Assembly: GCF_014208105.1 (NCBI RefSeq)
Contig: NZ_JACHMQ010000001.1
Span: 2,356,001-2,420,000, forward strand
From: Actinomadura coerulea
GTDB lineage: Bacteria > Actinomycetota > Actinomycetes > Streptosporangiales > Streptosporangiaceae
Length of the DNA: 64,000 bases
Reading direction: 5' to 3'
Position 1 is the stretch's first letter; every line of letters begins with the position of its first letter. Below are positions 8,514 through 16,368 of the stretch, piece after piece. Both the position numbers and the translations under genes were made by a program. The notes below the pieces were generated by a model. That model was not told the origin of the DNA and did not search any database. It worked only from the letters and a program-made list of their open reading frames with translations.

Positions 8514-9184
8514 TCAAAGTTCTGCTGGCCGACGACCAGGGCCTGGTCCGGGCCGGGTTCCGCTCCATCCTCGACGACGAGGACGACATCACCGTCACCG
8601 GCGAGGCCGCGGACGGCGCGCGGGCGGTCTCCGCCTGCCGCGAGCTGCGTCCGGACGTGGCGCTGCTGGACGTGCGGATGCCCGGCATGGACGGCCTGGA
8701 GGCCGCCCGCCGGATCACCGCCGACCCGCGCCTGGACGGCGTGCGGGTGGTGATCCTGACGACCTTCGACCTCGACGAGTACGTGTACGGGGCGCTGCGC
8801 GCCGGGGCCACCGGTTTCCTGCTCAAGGACACCGAGCCGGCGGAGCTGATCCACGCGGTGCGGGTGGCGGCGCGCGGGGACGCGCTGATCACCCCGTCCG
8901 TCACCCGCCGCCTCATCGGCGAGTTCGCCGGGCGGGCGCAGGCGCCCGTGCCCGGCCCGCGGCTCGGCTCCCTCACCGTCCGGGAGCGGGAGGTGATGCT
9001 GCTCGTCGCGGCCGGGCTCAGCAACGACGAGATCGCCGCGCGCCTCGTGCTCAGCCCCGCCACCGCCAAGACCCACGTCAGCCGCATCATGTCCAAGCTG
9101 GACGTGCGGGACCGCTCGCAACTGGTCATCCTCGCCTACGAGTCCGGCATGGTCAGCCCGCGCTGGATGCGACCACGGAAGTAG
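8510..9184 (+). CDS. NarL/LuxR-type response regulator
   Basis: A 224-residue regulator: receiver domain with Asp8-Asp9, phospho-acceptor Asp54 (VALLDVRMPG), Thr in ILTTFD, Lys in FLLKDTEP, then a LuxR-type HTH (LTVREREVMLLVAAGLSNDEI region, about 150-215, with ATAKTHVSRIMSKL recognition helix). Coupled by a 4-base ATGA overlap to its kinase upstream. The target promoters cannot be inferred; no neighbouring transporter operon is obviously controlled. Confidence 0.92.
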   Translation: MIKVLLADDQGLVRAGFRSILDDEDDITVTGEAADGARAVSACRELRPDVALLDVRMPGMDGLEAARRITADPRLDGVRVVILTTFDLDEYVYGALRAGATGFLLKDTEPAELIHAVRVAARGDALITPSVTRRLIGEFAGRAQAPVPGPRLGSLTVREREVMLLVAAGLSNDEIAARLVLSPATAKTHVSRIMSKLDVRDRSQLVILAYESGMVSPRWMRPRK

Positions 9185-9273
9185 GCGCGCCGCCGGCCCG
9201 CAACCGGTGGTGTAGCGCGCAAGCCCGCCGCGGGCCGATGCGCCGGGGGCGGCCGCGTCCCGATGCTGGGACC

Positions 9274-9486
9274 ATGAACCACACCGGCGCCATGATCGGG
9301 TTCGTGGTCGGCGGAGCCGCGGGCTTCCTGCTGACCGAGACCGTGGGAGCGTTCTTCACCTTCGTCCTGGACCGCACGCTCGACGTCGACGGCACACCCG
9401 TCCTGCTGGCCGCCTTCGTCGTCGTGCCGATCCTGTCCGCGCTCGTCGGCGCCTTCGCCGGCTCCCGGTTCAGGACCGGCCGGTGA
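9274..9486 (+). CDS. Small two-span membrane protein
   Basis: A 70-residue hydrophobic protein: span 1 about residues 7-34 (GFVVGGAAGFLLTETVGAFF) and span 2 about 45-63 (VLLAAFVVVPILSALVGAF), joined by a short acidic loop and ending with Arg residues. Third codon positions are almost all G/C, supporting real coding. The ATG at 9274 was chosen because upstream codons are unlike membrane sequence. I recognise no named family; it follows the kinase/regulator pair by 89 bases and might be its target or simply a neighbour. Confidence 0.6.
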   Translation: MNHTGAMIGFVVGGAAGFLLTETVGAFFTFVLDRTLDVDGTPVLLAAFVVVPILSALVGAFAGSRFRTGR

Positions 9487-9501
9487 GCCCGGCCCCGGCG
9501 G

Positions 9502-9873
9502 TCAGGCCAGGCGGGCCCGGAGCAGGCAGAACTCGTTGCCCTCCGGATCCGCCAGGGGCACCCAGCTCTCCTCGCCGGTCTGCCCGACGTCCACCGGCCG
9601 CGCCCCCGCGGCCAGGAGCCGCTCGAGCTCGGCGTCCTGGTCCCGGTCCGTGGCGTTGACGTCGAAGTGCAGCCGCAGCTTGCCGTTCTTCGGGTCGTCG
9701 CTGCGGCTGAGGATCAGCGTCGGCTGGAGCCCGCCGAACCCCTCGGGCGGGCCGATCTCGATGTCGTCGCCCTCCCTGTCCAGCTCCACGAACCCGAGCA
9801 CCTCGCACCAGAACTCCGCGAGCCTCTCCGGATCGCGGCAGTCGAGCACCAGCTCGCTCACCCGGCACGCCAC
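9502..9873 (-). CDS. VOC (glyoxalase/bleomycin-resistance) superfamily protein
   Basis: A 123-residue single-unit VOC protein with the beta-alpha-beta-beta-beta signature: LVLDCRDPERLAEFWCEVLGF at the start, LRLHFDV in the middle and PLADPEGNEFCLL at the end. The common actinobacterial glyoxalase-like subfamily has this exact layout. Start GTG is preceded by GGAGG at 6-base spacing. Metal-ligand positions (His in LHFD, Glu in NEFC) are present, so it may be a metal-dependent lyase, isomerase or drug-binding protein; substrate unknown. Confidence 0.85.
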   Translation of the reverse strand: MACRVSELVLDCRDPERLAEFWCEVLGFVELDREGDDIEIGPPEGFGGLQPTLILSRSDDPKNGKLRLHFDVNATDRDQDAELERLLAAGARPVDVGQTGEESWVPLADPEGNEFCLLRARLA

Positions 9874-9903
9874 GGTCGGCCTCCACCAAGGAAGATCGGA
9901 TAT

Positions 9904-10063
9904 TCGGCCCCCACGTTCTCAGAGACCGGTGCCGGGCGTCGAGCGAAATGCCGCCGGGCGGCTGGAACGGTCCCGGCCGCCGCCCCTGGAAGCGCAACCG
10001 CTGGCGGCCGGAGGCGAAGGCCTCGGCGACCCGGGCCTCGGTACCGGCGGCGTCCTCGCCCAC
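9904..10063 (-). pseudogene. Possible 5' remnant of a lost gene
   Basis: From GTG at 10063 leftwards about 46 codons have almost exclusively G/C third positions, then codon use degenerates (CGG TCT CTG AGA ...) and the frame runs antisense-free but unnatural into the VOC gene region in another frame. TAGGGT at 10070-10075 lies exactly 6 bases before the GTG, the same spacing as other leaderless starts here. I do not recognise the peptide. It could be the start of a truncated gene, or the box could serve the VOC gene with a long leader. Confidence 0.3.
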
Positions 10064-10236
10064 ATGATCACCCTAGCGGCGGACGGCCGTCGCCATGCCG
10101 GTTCGCGGAGGGCGGCGGTCGGGGGGTCAGAAGTGGGTCGCGGGGACGTCAGGCATGCGGATCCTCACGGTCAGTGGTCGAAGTGTCGCGCTCGGGAATG
10201 GGGGCTCATGGCGTCGATCCCCGGGAGGAACCGCAG

Positions 10237-10455
10237 ATGCCAGCTCAGCGCCTGGTCCACTGCCCGCCGACAAGACGGTGCAGTGGCGGCTGTACGAGAT
10301 CAGGTTGCGCGGCGGCCCCTCCGTCTATCTGATGGGTGCCGACCCCGACCTGGGGCGGGCCTCCGACGCTCGTCCACGCGTGGTCGGCCGTCCCCACCAC
10401 CATCCCGGCGGGGGACATCGACGAGGAGGACGCCTGGCTCGTCGGCGAGGACTAG
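10237..10455 (+). pseudogene. Frameshifted small gene remnant
   Basis: A ribosome-binding site (GGGAGGA) precedes ATG 10237, but sensible coding continues only after a change of frame: the segment reading KTVQWRLYEIRLRGGPSVYL (from about 10272) is in frame with 10263, and the natural ending HAWSAVPTTIPAGDIDEEDA up to TAG 10453-10455 is in frame with 10441, one base off, back in the frame of the ATG. Two compensating indels or one indel plus an alternative start would explain it. The product would be about 70 residues; family not recognised. Confidence 0.4.
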
Positions 10456-10498
10456 GGAGCGGCACCCGAGCCGCGCACGAACATGTGAGCGGCGCGGG

Positions 10499-11887
10499 TC
10501 ACGCCTGGGCGAGCACTGCGCAGAGGGCGTCCAGAGCGGCCGGGTAGGCGGCGCCGAGGGGGGTGCTGTAGCCGACGACGAGGCCCTGCGGGCGTTCGCC
10601 GGGATCCTGCCAGTGGTCGCGCAGAGGCATGAGGGCGAGGTCATGGAACGCGGCGCGGCGCATGGCCTCGCCCTCACCGTCCCCGCCGTCCGGGAGCAGG
10701 ACCAGGGCGTGCAGCCCGGCGGCGACCCCCTGCACCCGGACCCGCGGGGCGCGGCCGCGCAGCGTCTCGACCAGGAGGTCGCGTCGGCGCCGGTAGCGCA
10801 GGCGGGCGGCGCGGACGTGCCGGTCGTAGGCGTGGGTGCCGATGAGGTCGGCGAGGACGAGCTGGGCGAGCGAGGGTGTGTGGGCGTCGGCGAGGCGCTT
10901 GGCCTCGGCGAAGGGCTCGACCAGGTGCGCGGGCAGGACCAGCCAGGCCAGGCGCAGCGCCGGGGCCAGGGTCTTGGACGTGGTGCCGCCGTAGACGACG
11001 TGGTCGGGCGCCGTGCCCTGCAGAGCCCCGACCGGCTGGCGGTCGTAGCGGAACTCGCCGTCGTAGTCGTCCTCGACGATCGTGCCGCCGGCATCGCGGG
11101 CCCAGGCGGCGAAGGCGCGGCGGCGGTCCGGGCGGAGGGTCGCGCCGGTGGGGTACTGGTGCGCCGGCGTGAGCACGGCCGCGCCCCCCGGACCGAGCTG
11201 GTCCGGACGCGCGCCGCGCTCGTCGACGGGCAGCGGGACGACGGCGAGCCCGGCGCGCCGGACGATCGCGCGGTGGAAGGGGTGCCCCGGCTCCTCCATC
11301 GCCATCGACTCCGTTCCCAGGTCCCGCAGGACGGAGGCGAGGAGGCCGAGGGACTGGGCGTAGCCGGAGGTGACCACGATCCGGGACGGGTCGGCGTGCA
11401 CGCCCCGCGCCCGGCCGAGGTATCCGGCCAGCGCCTCGCGGAGCTCGCGGCGTCCGCGCGGGTCGCCGAGCGCGTGCACGTCGGGCGGGGCGGACGCCAG
11501 GACGCGCCGCGTCGAGCGCAGCCACGCCGTGGAGGGGAACGTGCTCAGGTCGGGCCGCCCGGGCAGCAGGTCATGCGCCGGGGCATCGGCGGACGCCGGT
11601 TCGGCGGGCGCGGGCGCCGGGGCGGGCCCCGCCGCGACCCGCGTCCGCCCGCCGGGGACGGCCGTGAGGTAGCCCTCGGCCGTCAGCTGGTCGTAGGCGG
11701 CGCTGACCGTCCCGCGCGCCAGGCCCAGCTCGGCGGCCAGCGCGCGGGTCGAGGGGACGACGTCGCCGGGGGCCAGGCGCCGGGACCTGACGGCGTCGCG
11801 GAGCGCGCGTTCGAGACCGGCGCGGCGGCCGCCTGAGGCGTCGACGTCCAGATGCAGGTCCACCGAACCGGCCCAGTCTTTGCGCAT
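10499..11887 (-). CDS. MocR/PdxR-type GntR regulator with aminotransferase domain
   Basis: A 462-residue regulator: N-terminal GntR winged helix (about 20-85; VPSTRALAAELGLARGTVSA), an Ala/Pro-rich linker, then a class I aminotransferase-fold effector domain (about 120-460) with the PLP lysine in GGTTSKTLAPALRL, the PLP-contacting Asp/Tyr in EDDYDGEFRYD and PAHQYPTG. The family uses PLP (or an aldimine) as effector, classically to activate vitamin B6, GABA or taurine genes. TAAGAT (11896-11901, minus strand) lies 8 bases before the ATG. It is divergent from a phosphodiesterase gene, with an inverted repeat between them; no B6 gene is nearby, so its target is uncertain. Confidence 0.88.
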   Translation of the reverse strand: MRKDWAGSVDLHLDVDASGGRRAGLERALRDAVRSRRLAPGDVVPSTRALAAELGLARGTVSAAYDQLTAEGYLTAVPGGRTRVAAGPAPAPAPAEPASADAPAHDLLPGRPDLSTFPSTAWLRSTRRVLASAPPDVHALGDPRGRRELREALAGYLGRARGVHADPSRIVVTSGYAQSLGLLASVLRDLGTESMAMEEPGHPFHRAIVRRAGLAVVPLPVDERGARPDQLGPGGAAVLTPAHQYPTGATLRPDRRRAFAAWARDAGGTIVEDDYDGEFRYDRQPVGALQGTAPDHVVYGGTTSKTLAPALRLAWLVLPAHLVEPFAEAKRLADAHTPSLAQLVLADLIGTHAYDRHVRAARLRYRRRRDLLVETLRGRAPRVRVQGVAAGLHALVLLPDGGDGEGEAMRRAAFHDLALMPLRDHWQDPGERPQGLVVGYSTPLGAAYPAALDALCAVLAQA

Positions 11888-11890
11888 GGA

Positions 11891-11914
11891 ACCGGATCTT
11901 AATACTGGTCCGGT
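11891..11914. promoter_or_regulatory. Inverted repeat between MocR regulator and phosphodiesterase gene
   Basis: ACCGGATC (11891-11898) and GGTCCGGT (11907-11914) form an imperfect inverted repeat (7 of 8 pairs) around an AT-rich 8-base centre TTAATACT. It covers the -10 box of the mocR-type gene and ends 8 bases before TAGGTT (11922-11927), the -10 box of the divergent gene, so a bound regulator could affect both. Confidence 0.5.
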
Positions 11915-11933
11915 CCGCGCCTAGGTTTCTCAC

Positions 11934-12662
11934 ATGATTGTTTTCGCGCAGCTCAGCGACACCCATCTGGACGGCGGCGACGCCCGGGCCGAACGCGCGG
12001 CCCGCGTCATGGACCATCTGAACGGCGTGCCGGTCGACGCCGTCCTCGTCACCGGGGACATCGCCGACCACGGCGAGCCCGCCGAGTACGAGCAGGCCCG
12101 CAAGGTCCTCGCGTCGGGCCACCCGGTGCTGACCTGCCCCGGCAACCACGACAGGCGCGGCCCCTACCGGGAGTTCCTGCTGGACGAGCCGCCCGGCGGC
12201 GGCCCGGTCAACCGCGTCCACGAGATCGGCGGGGCCACCTTCCTGATGTGCGACTCGACCGTCCCCGGCGAGGACCACGGGCGGCTCGACGACGAGACGA
12301 TCGGGTGGCTCGACCGGCGGCTCGCCGCGGCACCGGACGCGCCGGCGTTCGTCTGCTTCCACCACCCGCCCGCGAGGCTCCAGATCCCGTACGTGGACGG
12401 GATCCGGCAGTTCGGCGAGCGGCGCCTCGCCGAGGTGGTCCTGCGCCACCCGCAGGTCGTGGCTCTGCTGTGCGGGCACGCCCACACGGCGGCTGCCACG
12501 ACCTTCGCGGGACGGCCGCTGCTCGTCGCCCCCGGCGTCGTGTCCACCCTCCGGCTGCCGTGGCAGCGGGGCGACATCGCCGACCTGGCCGCTCCCCCGG
12601 GCGTCGCCTTCCACGTCCTGGACGACGAGGGCCGGCTGAGCACGCACTACCGCACCTTCTAG
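11934..12662 (+). CDS. Calcineurin-like metallophosphoesterase (CpdA/GpdQ class)
   Basis: A 242-residue class III cyclic-nucleotide phosphodiesterase-like enzyme. All metal motifs are present in order: SDTHLD (DxH), VTGDIADHG (GD), PGNHDRRGP (GNHD), CFHHPP and CGHAHTAA (GHxH). Such enzymes hydrolyse cAMP, other phosphodiesters or phosphomonoesters using a dimetal centre in the cytoplasm. TAGGTT 6 bases before the ATG supports a leaderless start. An adenylate cyclase is encoded about 42 kb further on, but no link is implied beyond chemistry. Confidence 0.88.
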   Translation: MIVFAQLSDTHLDGGDARAERAARVMDHLNGVPVDAVLVTGDIADHGEPAEYEQARKVLASGHPVLTCPGNHDRRGPYREFLLDEPPGGGPVNRVHEIGGATFLMCDSTVPGEDHGRLDDETIGWLDRRLAAAPDAPAFVCFHHPPARLQIPYVDGIRQFGERRLAEVVLRHPQVVALLCGHAHTAAATTFAGRPLLVAPGVVSTLRLPWQRGDIADLAAPPGVAFHVLDDEGRLSTHYRTF

Positions 12663-12678
12663 CGGTGCGGGGCCGGGG

Positions 12679-13224
12679 CTAGAGGTGCTCCATCAGGAAG
12701 ACCGCGGCCGTGCCGGGCACCAGGGCCTCGAAGACGTGCGGGGCGTCGCCGGGGTAGGAGAGGTAGTCGCCGGGCCCCAGTTCCACCGGCTCTGAGGCGG
12801 GCCCGGCCAGGGCTCGGCCGGCGCCGAGGACGACGTGCTCGGCGGTGCCCGGCGGGTGGGGGTCGGAGACCCTCGCCTCGCCCGGTTCCGCCGTGACGCG
12901 GTAGAGGTCGCGGCGCGCGTGCGGCGGGGACGACGCCAGCAGCGTCGCCGTGTAGTCGGCCCGGTCGGAGTGCGCGGCCGGCCCCTCCCCCGCCCGGACC
13001 ACCCGGACGGCCGGGCGCGGCGGGTCCACCAGGCGGCTGAAGGGCACCTCCAGGGCCGTCGCCAGGGCCCACAGCGTCTCCACGCTCGGGTTCCCGGCGC
13101 CCGACTCCAGCTGGGAGAGCGTCGACTTGGCCAGGCCCGCGCGCCTGGCCAGCTCCGTCTGGGAGATCCCGGCGCGCTCGCGCTCCCGCCGGATCGACGC
13201 CGCGACCGTCGCGATCACATCCAC
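12679..13224 (-). CDS. XRE-type HTH and cupin-domain regulator
   Basis: A 181-residue regulator: XRE helix-turn-helix (about 8-62; ISQTELARRAGLAKSTLSQL) and a C-terminal cupin_2 barrel (about 105-178; LGPGDYLSYPGDAPHVFEAL). This architecture (PuuR/SinR-like) usually binds a small metabolite in the cupin and represses a catabolic neighbour. GTG 13224 follows GGGAG by 7 bases. It is divergent from an Asp/Glu racemase-family gene with two dyads between them, so that gene and itself are the likely targets. Confidence 0.88.
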   Translation of the reverse strand: MDVIATVAASIRRERERAGISQTELARRAGLAKSTLSQLESGAGNPSVETLWALATALEVPFSRLVDPPRPAVRVVRAGEGPAAHSDRADYTATLLASSPPHARRDLYRVTAEPGEARVSDPHPPGTAEHVVLGAGRALAGPASEPVELGPGDYLSYPGDAPHVFEALVPGTAAVFLMEHL

Positions 13225-13249
13225 TCGCCCGCTCCCGTCCTCAGAAGGT

Positions 13250-13288
13250 AGTGTTCACTGTACTGGACGACCGTTCGCCACAACGAAC
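13250..13288. promoter_or_regulatory. Two dyads between XRE-cupin regulator and racemase gene
   Basis: AGTGTTCACT at 13250-13259 is a perfect 4-2-4 palindrome, followed 13 bases later by GTTCG-CCACAA-CGAAC at 13273-13288. Both lie in the 74-base gap between divergent starts and share the GTTC core. They are good operator candidates for the XRE-cupin protein. Confidence 0.5.
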
Positions 13289-13298
13289 AGGACTGAGC

Positions 13299-14030
13299 AT
13301 GAGGCACCTCGGCATCCTCGCCCACAGCGCGGAAGGCGCCGCGCTGTGCTTCCGGACCTTCTGCCAGGAGGGCTTCCGCGAGCTGGGCCCCGACGACCAC
13401 CCGGACGTGACGCTCGACCTCATCGCGCTCGCGCGCAGCATGCCCGCGTGGGAGGCCGGGGACCACGCCCGGATCCGGGAGATCCTGGCCGAGAGCGCCG
13501 GGCGTCTCGCGGCGGCGGGCGCGGACTTCTTCGTCTGCCCCGACAACACCGCGCACCTGGCCCTCGAACACCCCGGTGACGAGCTGGCGCTTCCCGGCCT
13601 CCACATCGTCCAGGTCGTCGCCGACCAGGCCGCCCGTGACGGCCGAACGCGCGTCGGCGTGCTCGGCACCCGCTTCACCATGGACGGGCCGCTCTACCCG
13701 CGCGAGCTGGCCGCGCGCGGCATCGCCGCCGTGGTCCCGGACCCGGCCGACCGGGAGACCGTCGACCGGATCATCTTCGACGAGCTGGTCAACGGGGTCT
13801 TCACCGAGGACTCGCGCCGCGAGTACGTCCGGATCATCGAGCGCCTGGCCGGGCGCGGGTGCGACGCGGTCGCGCTGGTGTGCACCGAGATCCCGCTCCT
13901 GGTCACGCCCGAGGCCTCGCCGCTGCCCACGCTCGACTCCACCCGCCTGCTGGCCCGCGCCGCCTTCGACGTGGCCGCGGACCGCCGCCCCGTCCCGACC
14001 TGGCGCGGCGGACGCTTCGAAGCCCGTTGA
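13299..14030 (+). CDS. Aspartate/glutamate racemase-family protein
   Basis: A 243-residue protein of the Asp/Glu/hydantoin racemase superfamily, with both catalytic cysteines in typical settings: the first in FFVCPDNTAH (near residue 83) and the second in ALVCTEIPLL (near residue 194). The family racemises amino acids without PLP using the two Cys as acid and base, but members also isomerise maleate or decarboxylate malonates. The start at 13299 follows AGGA at about 8 bases; an upstream ATG (13251) overlaps the operator region and reads unnaturally. Probably controlled by the divergent XRE-cupin regulator. Confidence 0.82.
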   Translation: MRHLGILAHSAEGAALCFRTFCQEGFRELGPDDHPDVTLDLIALARSMPAWEAGDHARIREILAESAGRLAAAGADFFVCPDNTAHLALEHPGDELALPGLHIVQVVADQAARDGRTRVGVLGTRFTMDGPLYPRELAARGIAAVVPDPADRETVDRIIFDELVNGVFTEDSRREYVRIIERLAGRGCDAVALVCTEIPLLVTPEASPLPTLDSTRLLARAAFDVAADRRPVPTWRGGRFEAR

Positions 14031-14055
14031 AACGACCCGCCCCTAGATTGGCGGC

Positions 14056-14895
14056 ATGGGATTCGGGGACATGGAGTTCGGGGGATTGGAACTCGGGGGC
14101 ACGGGGCTCGGGGACGCGGAGAAGGCGAGCCGCTTCCGGCGGCTCCACCACGGCGACCGTCCGCTGGTACTGCCGAACGCGTGGGACTTCGCGAGCGGCG
14201 CGGCGCTGGCCGAGGCCGGGTTCCCGGCGATCGGCACGACGAGCCTCGGCGTCGCCGCGGCGGCCGGAAAGGCCGACGGGGCCGGCGGCACGCGCGCGGA
14301 GACGGTCGCGCTCGCCCGGACGCTGGCGCGGCTGCCCGTCCCGGTGACCGTCGACGTCGAGGGCGGGTTCTCCGACCGGCCCGGCGACGTGGCCGCGCTC
14401 GCCGCCGAGCTCGCCTCGTACGGGATCGCCGGGCTCAATCTGGAGGACGGCCGCGCCGACGGCACCCTCGCGCCCGCCCGCCACCAGGCGGCCGTCATCG
14501 CGGCCGTCAAGGAGGCCGCACCGGAGGTTTTCCTCAACGCCCGCACCGACACGTTCTGGCTGGGCGCGCCGGACCTGGAGGAGACGCTGCGGAGGGCGCG
14601 GGCGTACGCGCGGGCGGGAGCGGACGGGATCTTCGTCCCCGGAATCGCCGCCGACGCCGACATCCGGGCGGTTCTGGAGGTCACCGGCCTGCCGCTGAAC
14701 GTGCTCCACCTGCCGGGCGGGACCGACTACCCGCGGCTCGCCCGGCTCGGCGTGCACCGGGTGAGCACCGGGTCGCTGCCGTTCCGCGCGGCGCTGCGCG
14801 CGGCGGTCGCCGCGGCCCTCGACGTGACCGGGGAGGGCGACGCCCCTCGCGTGCCGTCGTACGGGGACGTCCAGCGACTCGTCAGTGACCGGTGA
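14056..14895 (+). CDS. Isocitrate lyase / PEP mutase-superfamily enzyme
   Basis: A 279-residue TIM barrel of the PEP mutase/isocitrate lyase superfamily: TTSLGVAAAAGKADG, VTVDVEGGFSD (metal-binding DxE plus GF), GLNLEDGRAD and LNARTDTFW are all diagnostic. It lacks the KKCGH catalytic loop of isocitrate lyase, so a carbon-phosphorus, oxaloacetate or methylisocitrate-like reaction is more likely. The first 20 or so residues are an unusual Gly-rich repeat (GFGDMEFGGLELGG) not seen in the family core. The far-upstream ATG is nevertheless supported by TAGATT 6 bases before it. It overlaps the convergent FAD oxidoreductase by 14 bases. Confidence 0.82.
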   Translation: MGFGDMEFGGLELGGTGLGDAEKASRFRRLHHGDRPLVLPNAWDFASGAALAEAGFPAIGTTSLGVAAAAGKADGAGGTRAETVALARTLARLPVPVTVDVEGGFSDRPGDVAALAAELASYGIAGLNLEDGRADGTLAPARHQAAVIAAVKEAAPEVFLNARTDTFWLGAPDLEETLRRARAYARAGADGIFVPGIAADADIRAVLEVTGLPLNVLHLPGGTDYPRLARLGVHRVSTGSLPFRAALRAAVAAALDVTGEGDAPRVPSYGDVQRLVSDR

Positions 14896-16318
14896 TCCGG
14901 TCGGCGAGGCGGGCCAGGCCCGAGGTCCGCGCGGACGGTGCGGACGACTCGCGGGCGTCGGCGGCGCGGTAGAGGGCGTACATCGCGTGGACGCCGAGCC
15001 AGCGCAGGGGTTCGGGCTCCCAGCGGCGGACGCGGCGGTCCACCCACGGCAGCGCCGTCAGGCCGGTGTCGCGGCCGAGGACGAGGTCGCGGAGGGTTCG
15101 GCCGGCGAGATTCGCGGTGGCGACGCCGTGGCCGGTGTAGCCGCCGGCGTGGCCGAGGCCGGTCGCGCGGTCGAGGACGACCGTCGCGCACCAGTCGCGG
15201 GGGACGCCGAGGACGCCCGACCAGGCGTGCTCCACCGCCCCCTCCTCGGCGACGGCGGGCAGCATCCCGGTGAGCATCGTCCAGAGCGCGTCGACGGTGG
15301 ACGGCTCGGTCCGCCCGCCGTCGTCGACGCGCGACCCGTACCGGTAGGGGCGGCCCCGGCCGCCGAAGGCGATGCGGTCGTCGGCGGTCCGCTGGGCGTA
15401 CATGTAGTAGTGCGCCATGTCGCCGAGGAGCTCGCGGCGCTCCCATCCGATCGCCTTCCAGGCGCGGGCGGGCAGCGGCGTCGTGACGATCATGGAGCTG
15501 TTCATCGGAAGCCAGTCGCGGCGGTGGCCGGGCAGCGCGGCGGTGAAGCCTTCGGTGGCCCGCAGCACGTACTCGGCGGTGACGGTCCCGAACGGGGTGA
15601 CGGCGGCGGCCGGCCCGCCCGCCCGGCGCGGGTCGATCCGCACGACCGGCGTCCGCTCGTAGATCCGCACGCCGAGCCGCCGGACCGCCGCGGCGAGGCC
15701 CCGGACGAGCGCGGCGGGCTGCACGCGCGCGGCGTGCGGGCTCCACGCGGCGCCGGTCGCGCCCTCGACGCGCAGCCGCTCGTCGCGTTCGGCGGCGGGC
15801 AGCGGGACGAGGTCGTCGTCGCTCCAGCCCCACTCGCGCGCCTCGTCGACCATGGCGGCGAGGCGGGCGCGCTGGGCGGCGTTCCGGGCCACGTGCAGGA
15901 CGCCGCCCTTGACCAGGCCGGCGTCGATGTCCTCAGCGCCCGCGACGCGCACGACCTCGTCCACCGCCCGGAACATGGCGTGCTGCAGCGCGATCGCGGC
16001 GGGGCGCCCGTGCCGGGCGGCGTAGCGCTCCCGGGATCCCGCGATCTCCCCGAGCACCCAGCCGCCGTTGCGCCCGGACGCGCCGAACCCCGCGAACTCG
16101 CGCTCCAGCACCACGACCCGCAGGTCGGGGCGGGCGCGCTTGAGGTAGTAGGCGGTCCAGAGCCCGGTGTAGCCGGCGCCGACGACGCACACGTCGGCGG
16201 TGCGCGGGCCCGGGAGGCGGGGGCCGGGGGCGGGGCGCCCGGCCGCCCGGTACCAGTGGGAGACGCCGCCGTTGGCGAAGCCGGGAGCCAGGGGCGCCCG
16301 GCCCGGGGAGGAGCTCAT
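14882..16318 (-). CDS. FAD-dependent amine/amino-acid oxidoreductase (DAO family)
   Basis: A 478-residue DAO-fold flavoenzyme: FAD dinucleotide-binding VVGAGYTGLWTAYYL (about 48-62), a Glu ending strand 2 (VVLERE), the GASGRNGGWV FAD loop and a C-terminal GYTGHGVATANLAG motif that closes the FAD site. Closest in style to gamma-glutamylputrescine oxidase / D-amino-acid dehydrogenase-like proteins, oxidising amines or imino acids. ATG 16318 was preferred over 16336 because CAGGAT lies 6 bases before it on the minus strand. Paired repeats upstream suggest specific regulation, yet no regulator is adjacent. Confidence 0.82.
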   Translation of the reverse strand: MSSSPGRAPLAPGFANGGVSHWYRAAGRPAPGPRLPGPRTADVCVVGAGYTGLWTAYYLKRARPDLRVVVLEREFAGFGASGRNGGWVLGEIAGSRERYAARHGRPAAIALQHAMFRAVDEVVRVAGAEDIDAGLVKGGVLHVARNAAQRARLAAMVDEAREWGWSDDDLVPLPAAERDERLRVEGATGAAWSPHAARVQPAALVRGLAAAVRRLGVRIYERTPVVRIDPRRAGGPAAAVTPFGTVTAEYVLRATEGFTAALPGHRRDWLPMNSSMIVTTPLPARAWKAIGWERRELLGDMAHYYMYAQRTADDRIAFGGRGRPYRYGSRVDDGGRTEPSTVDALWTMLTGMLPAVAEEGAVEHAWSGVLGVPRDWCATVVLDRATGLGHAGGYTGHGVATANLAGRTLRDLVLGRDTGLTALPWVDRRVRRWEPEPLRWLGVHAMYALYRAADARESSAPSARTSGLARLADRITGH

Positions 16319-16328
16319 GCGCTCATCC

Positions 16329-16362
16329 TGCTGCATTCCGCAGCAAAATCAACAGGCAGCAA
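16329..16362. promoter_or_regulatory. GCAGCAA repeats and dyad upstream of the FAD oxidoreductase
   Basis: TGCTGC-ATTCC-GCAGCA (16329-16345) is a perfect 6-5-6 inverted repeat abutting the CAGGAT -10 box (16325-16330 as ATCCTG). GCAGCAA occurs at 16340-16346 and again at 16356-16362, 16 bases apart. The surrounding AT content is above background. Such an array is typical of an operator; the binding protein is unknown. Confidence 0.45.
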
Positions 16363-16368
16363 CGGATT

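Larger units (their letters stand above)
9874..10498. other. Gene-poor stretch with two apparent gene remnants
   Basis: This is the longest stretch without an intact gene. It holds a leftward fragment with its own TAGGGT box (9904-10063) and a rightward coding remnant with two frame changes (10237-10455). Between them (10076-10236) I see no supported feature. The decayed content fits a site of gene loss. Confidence 0.5.
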
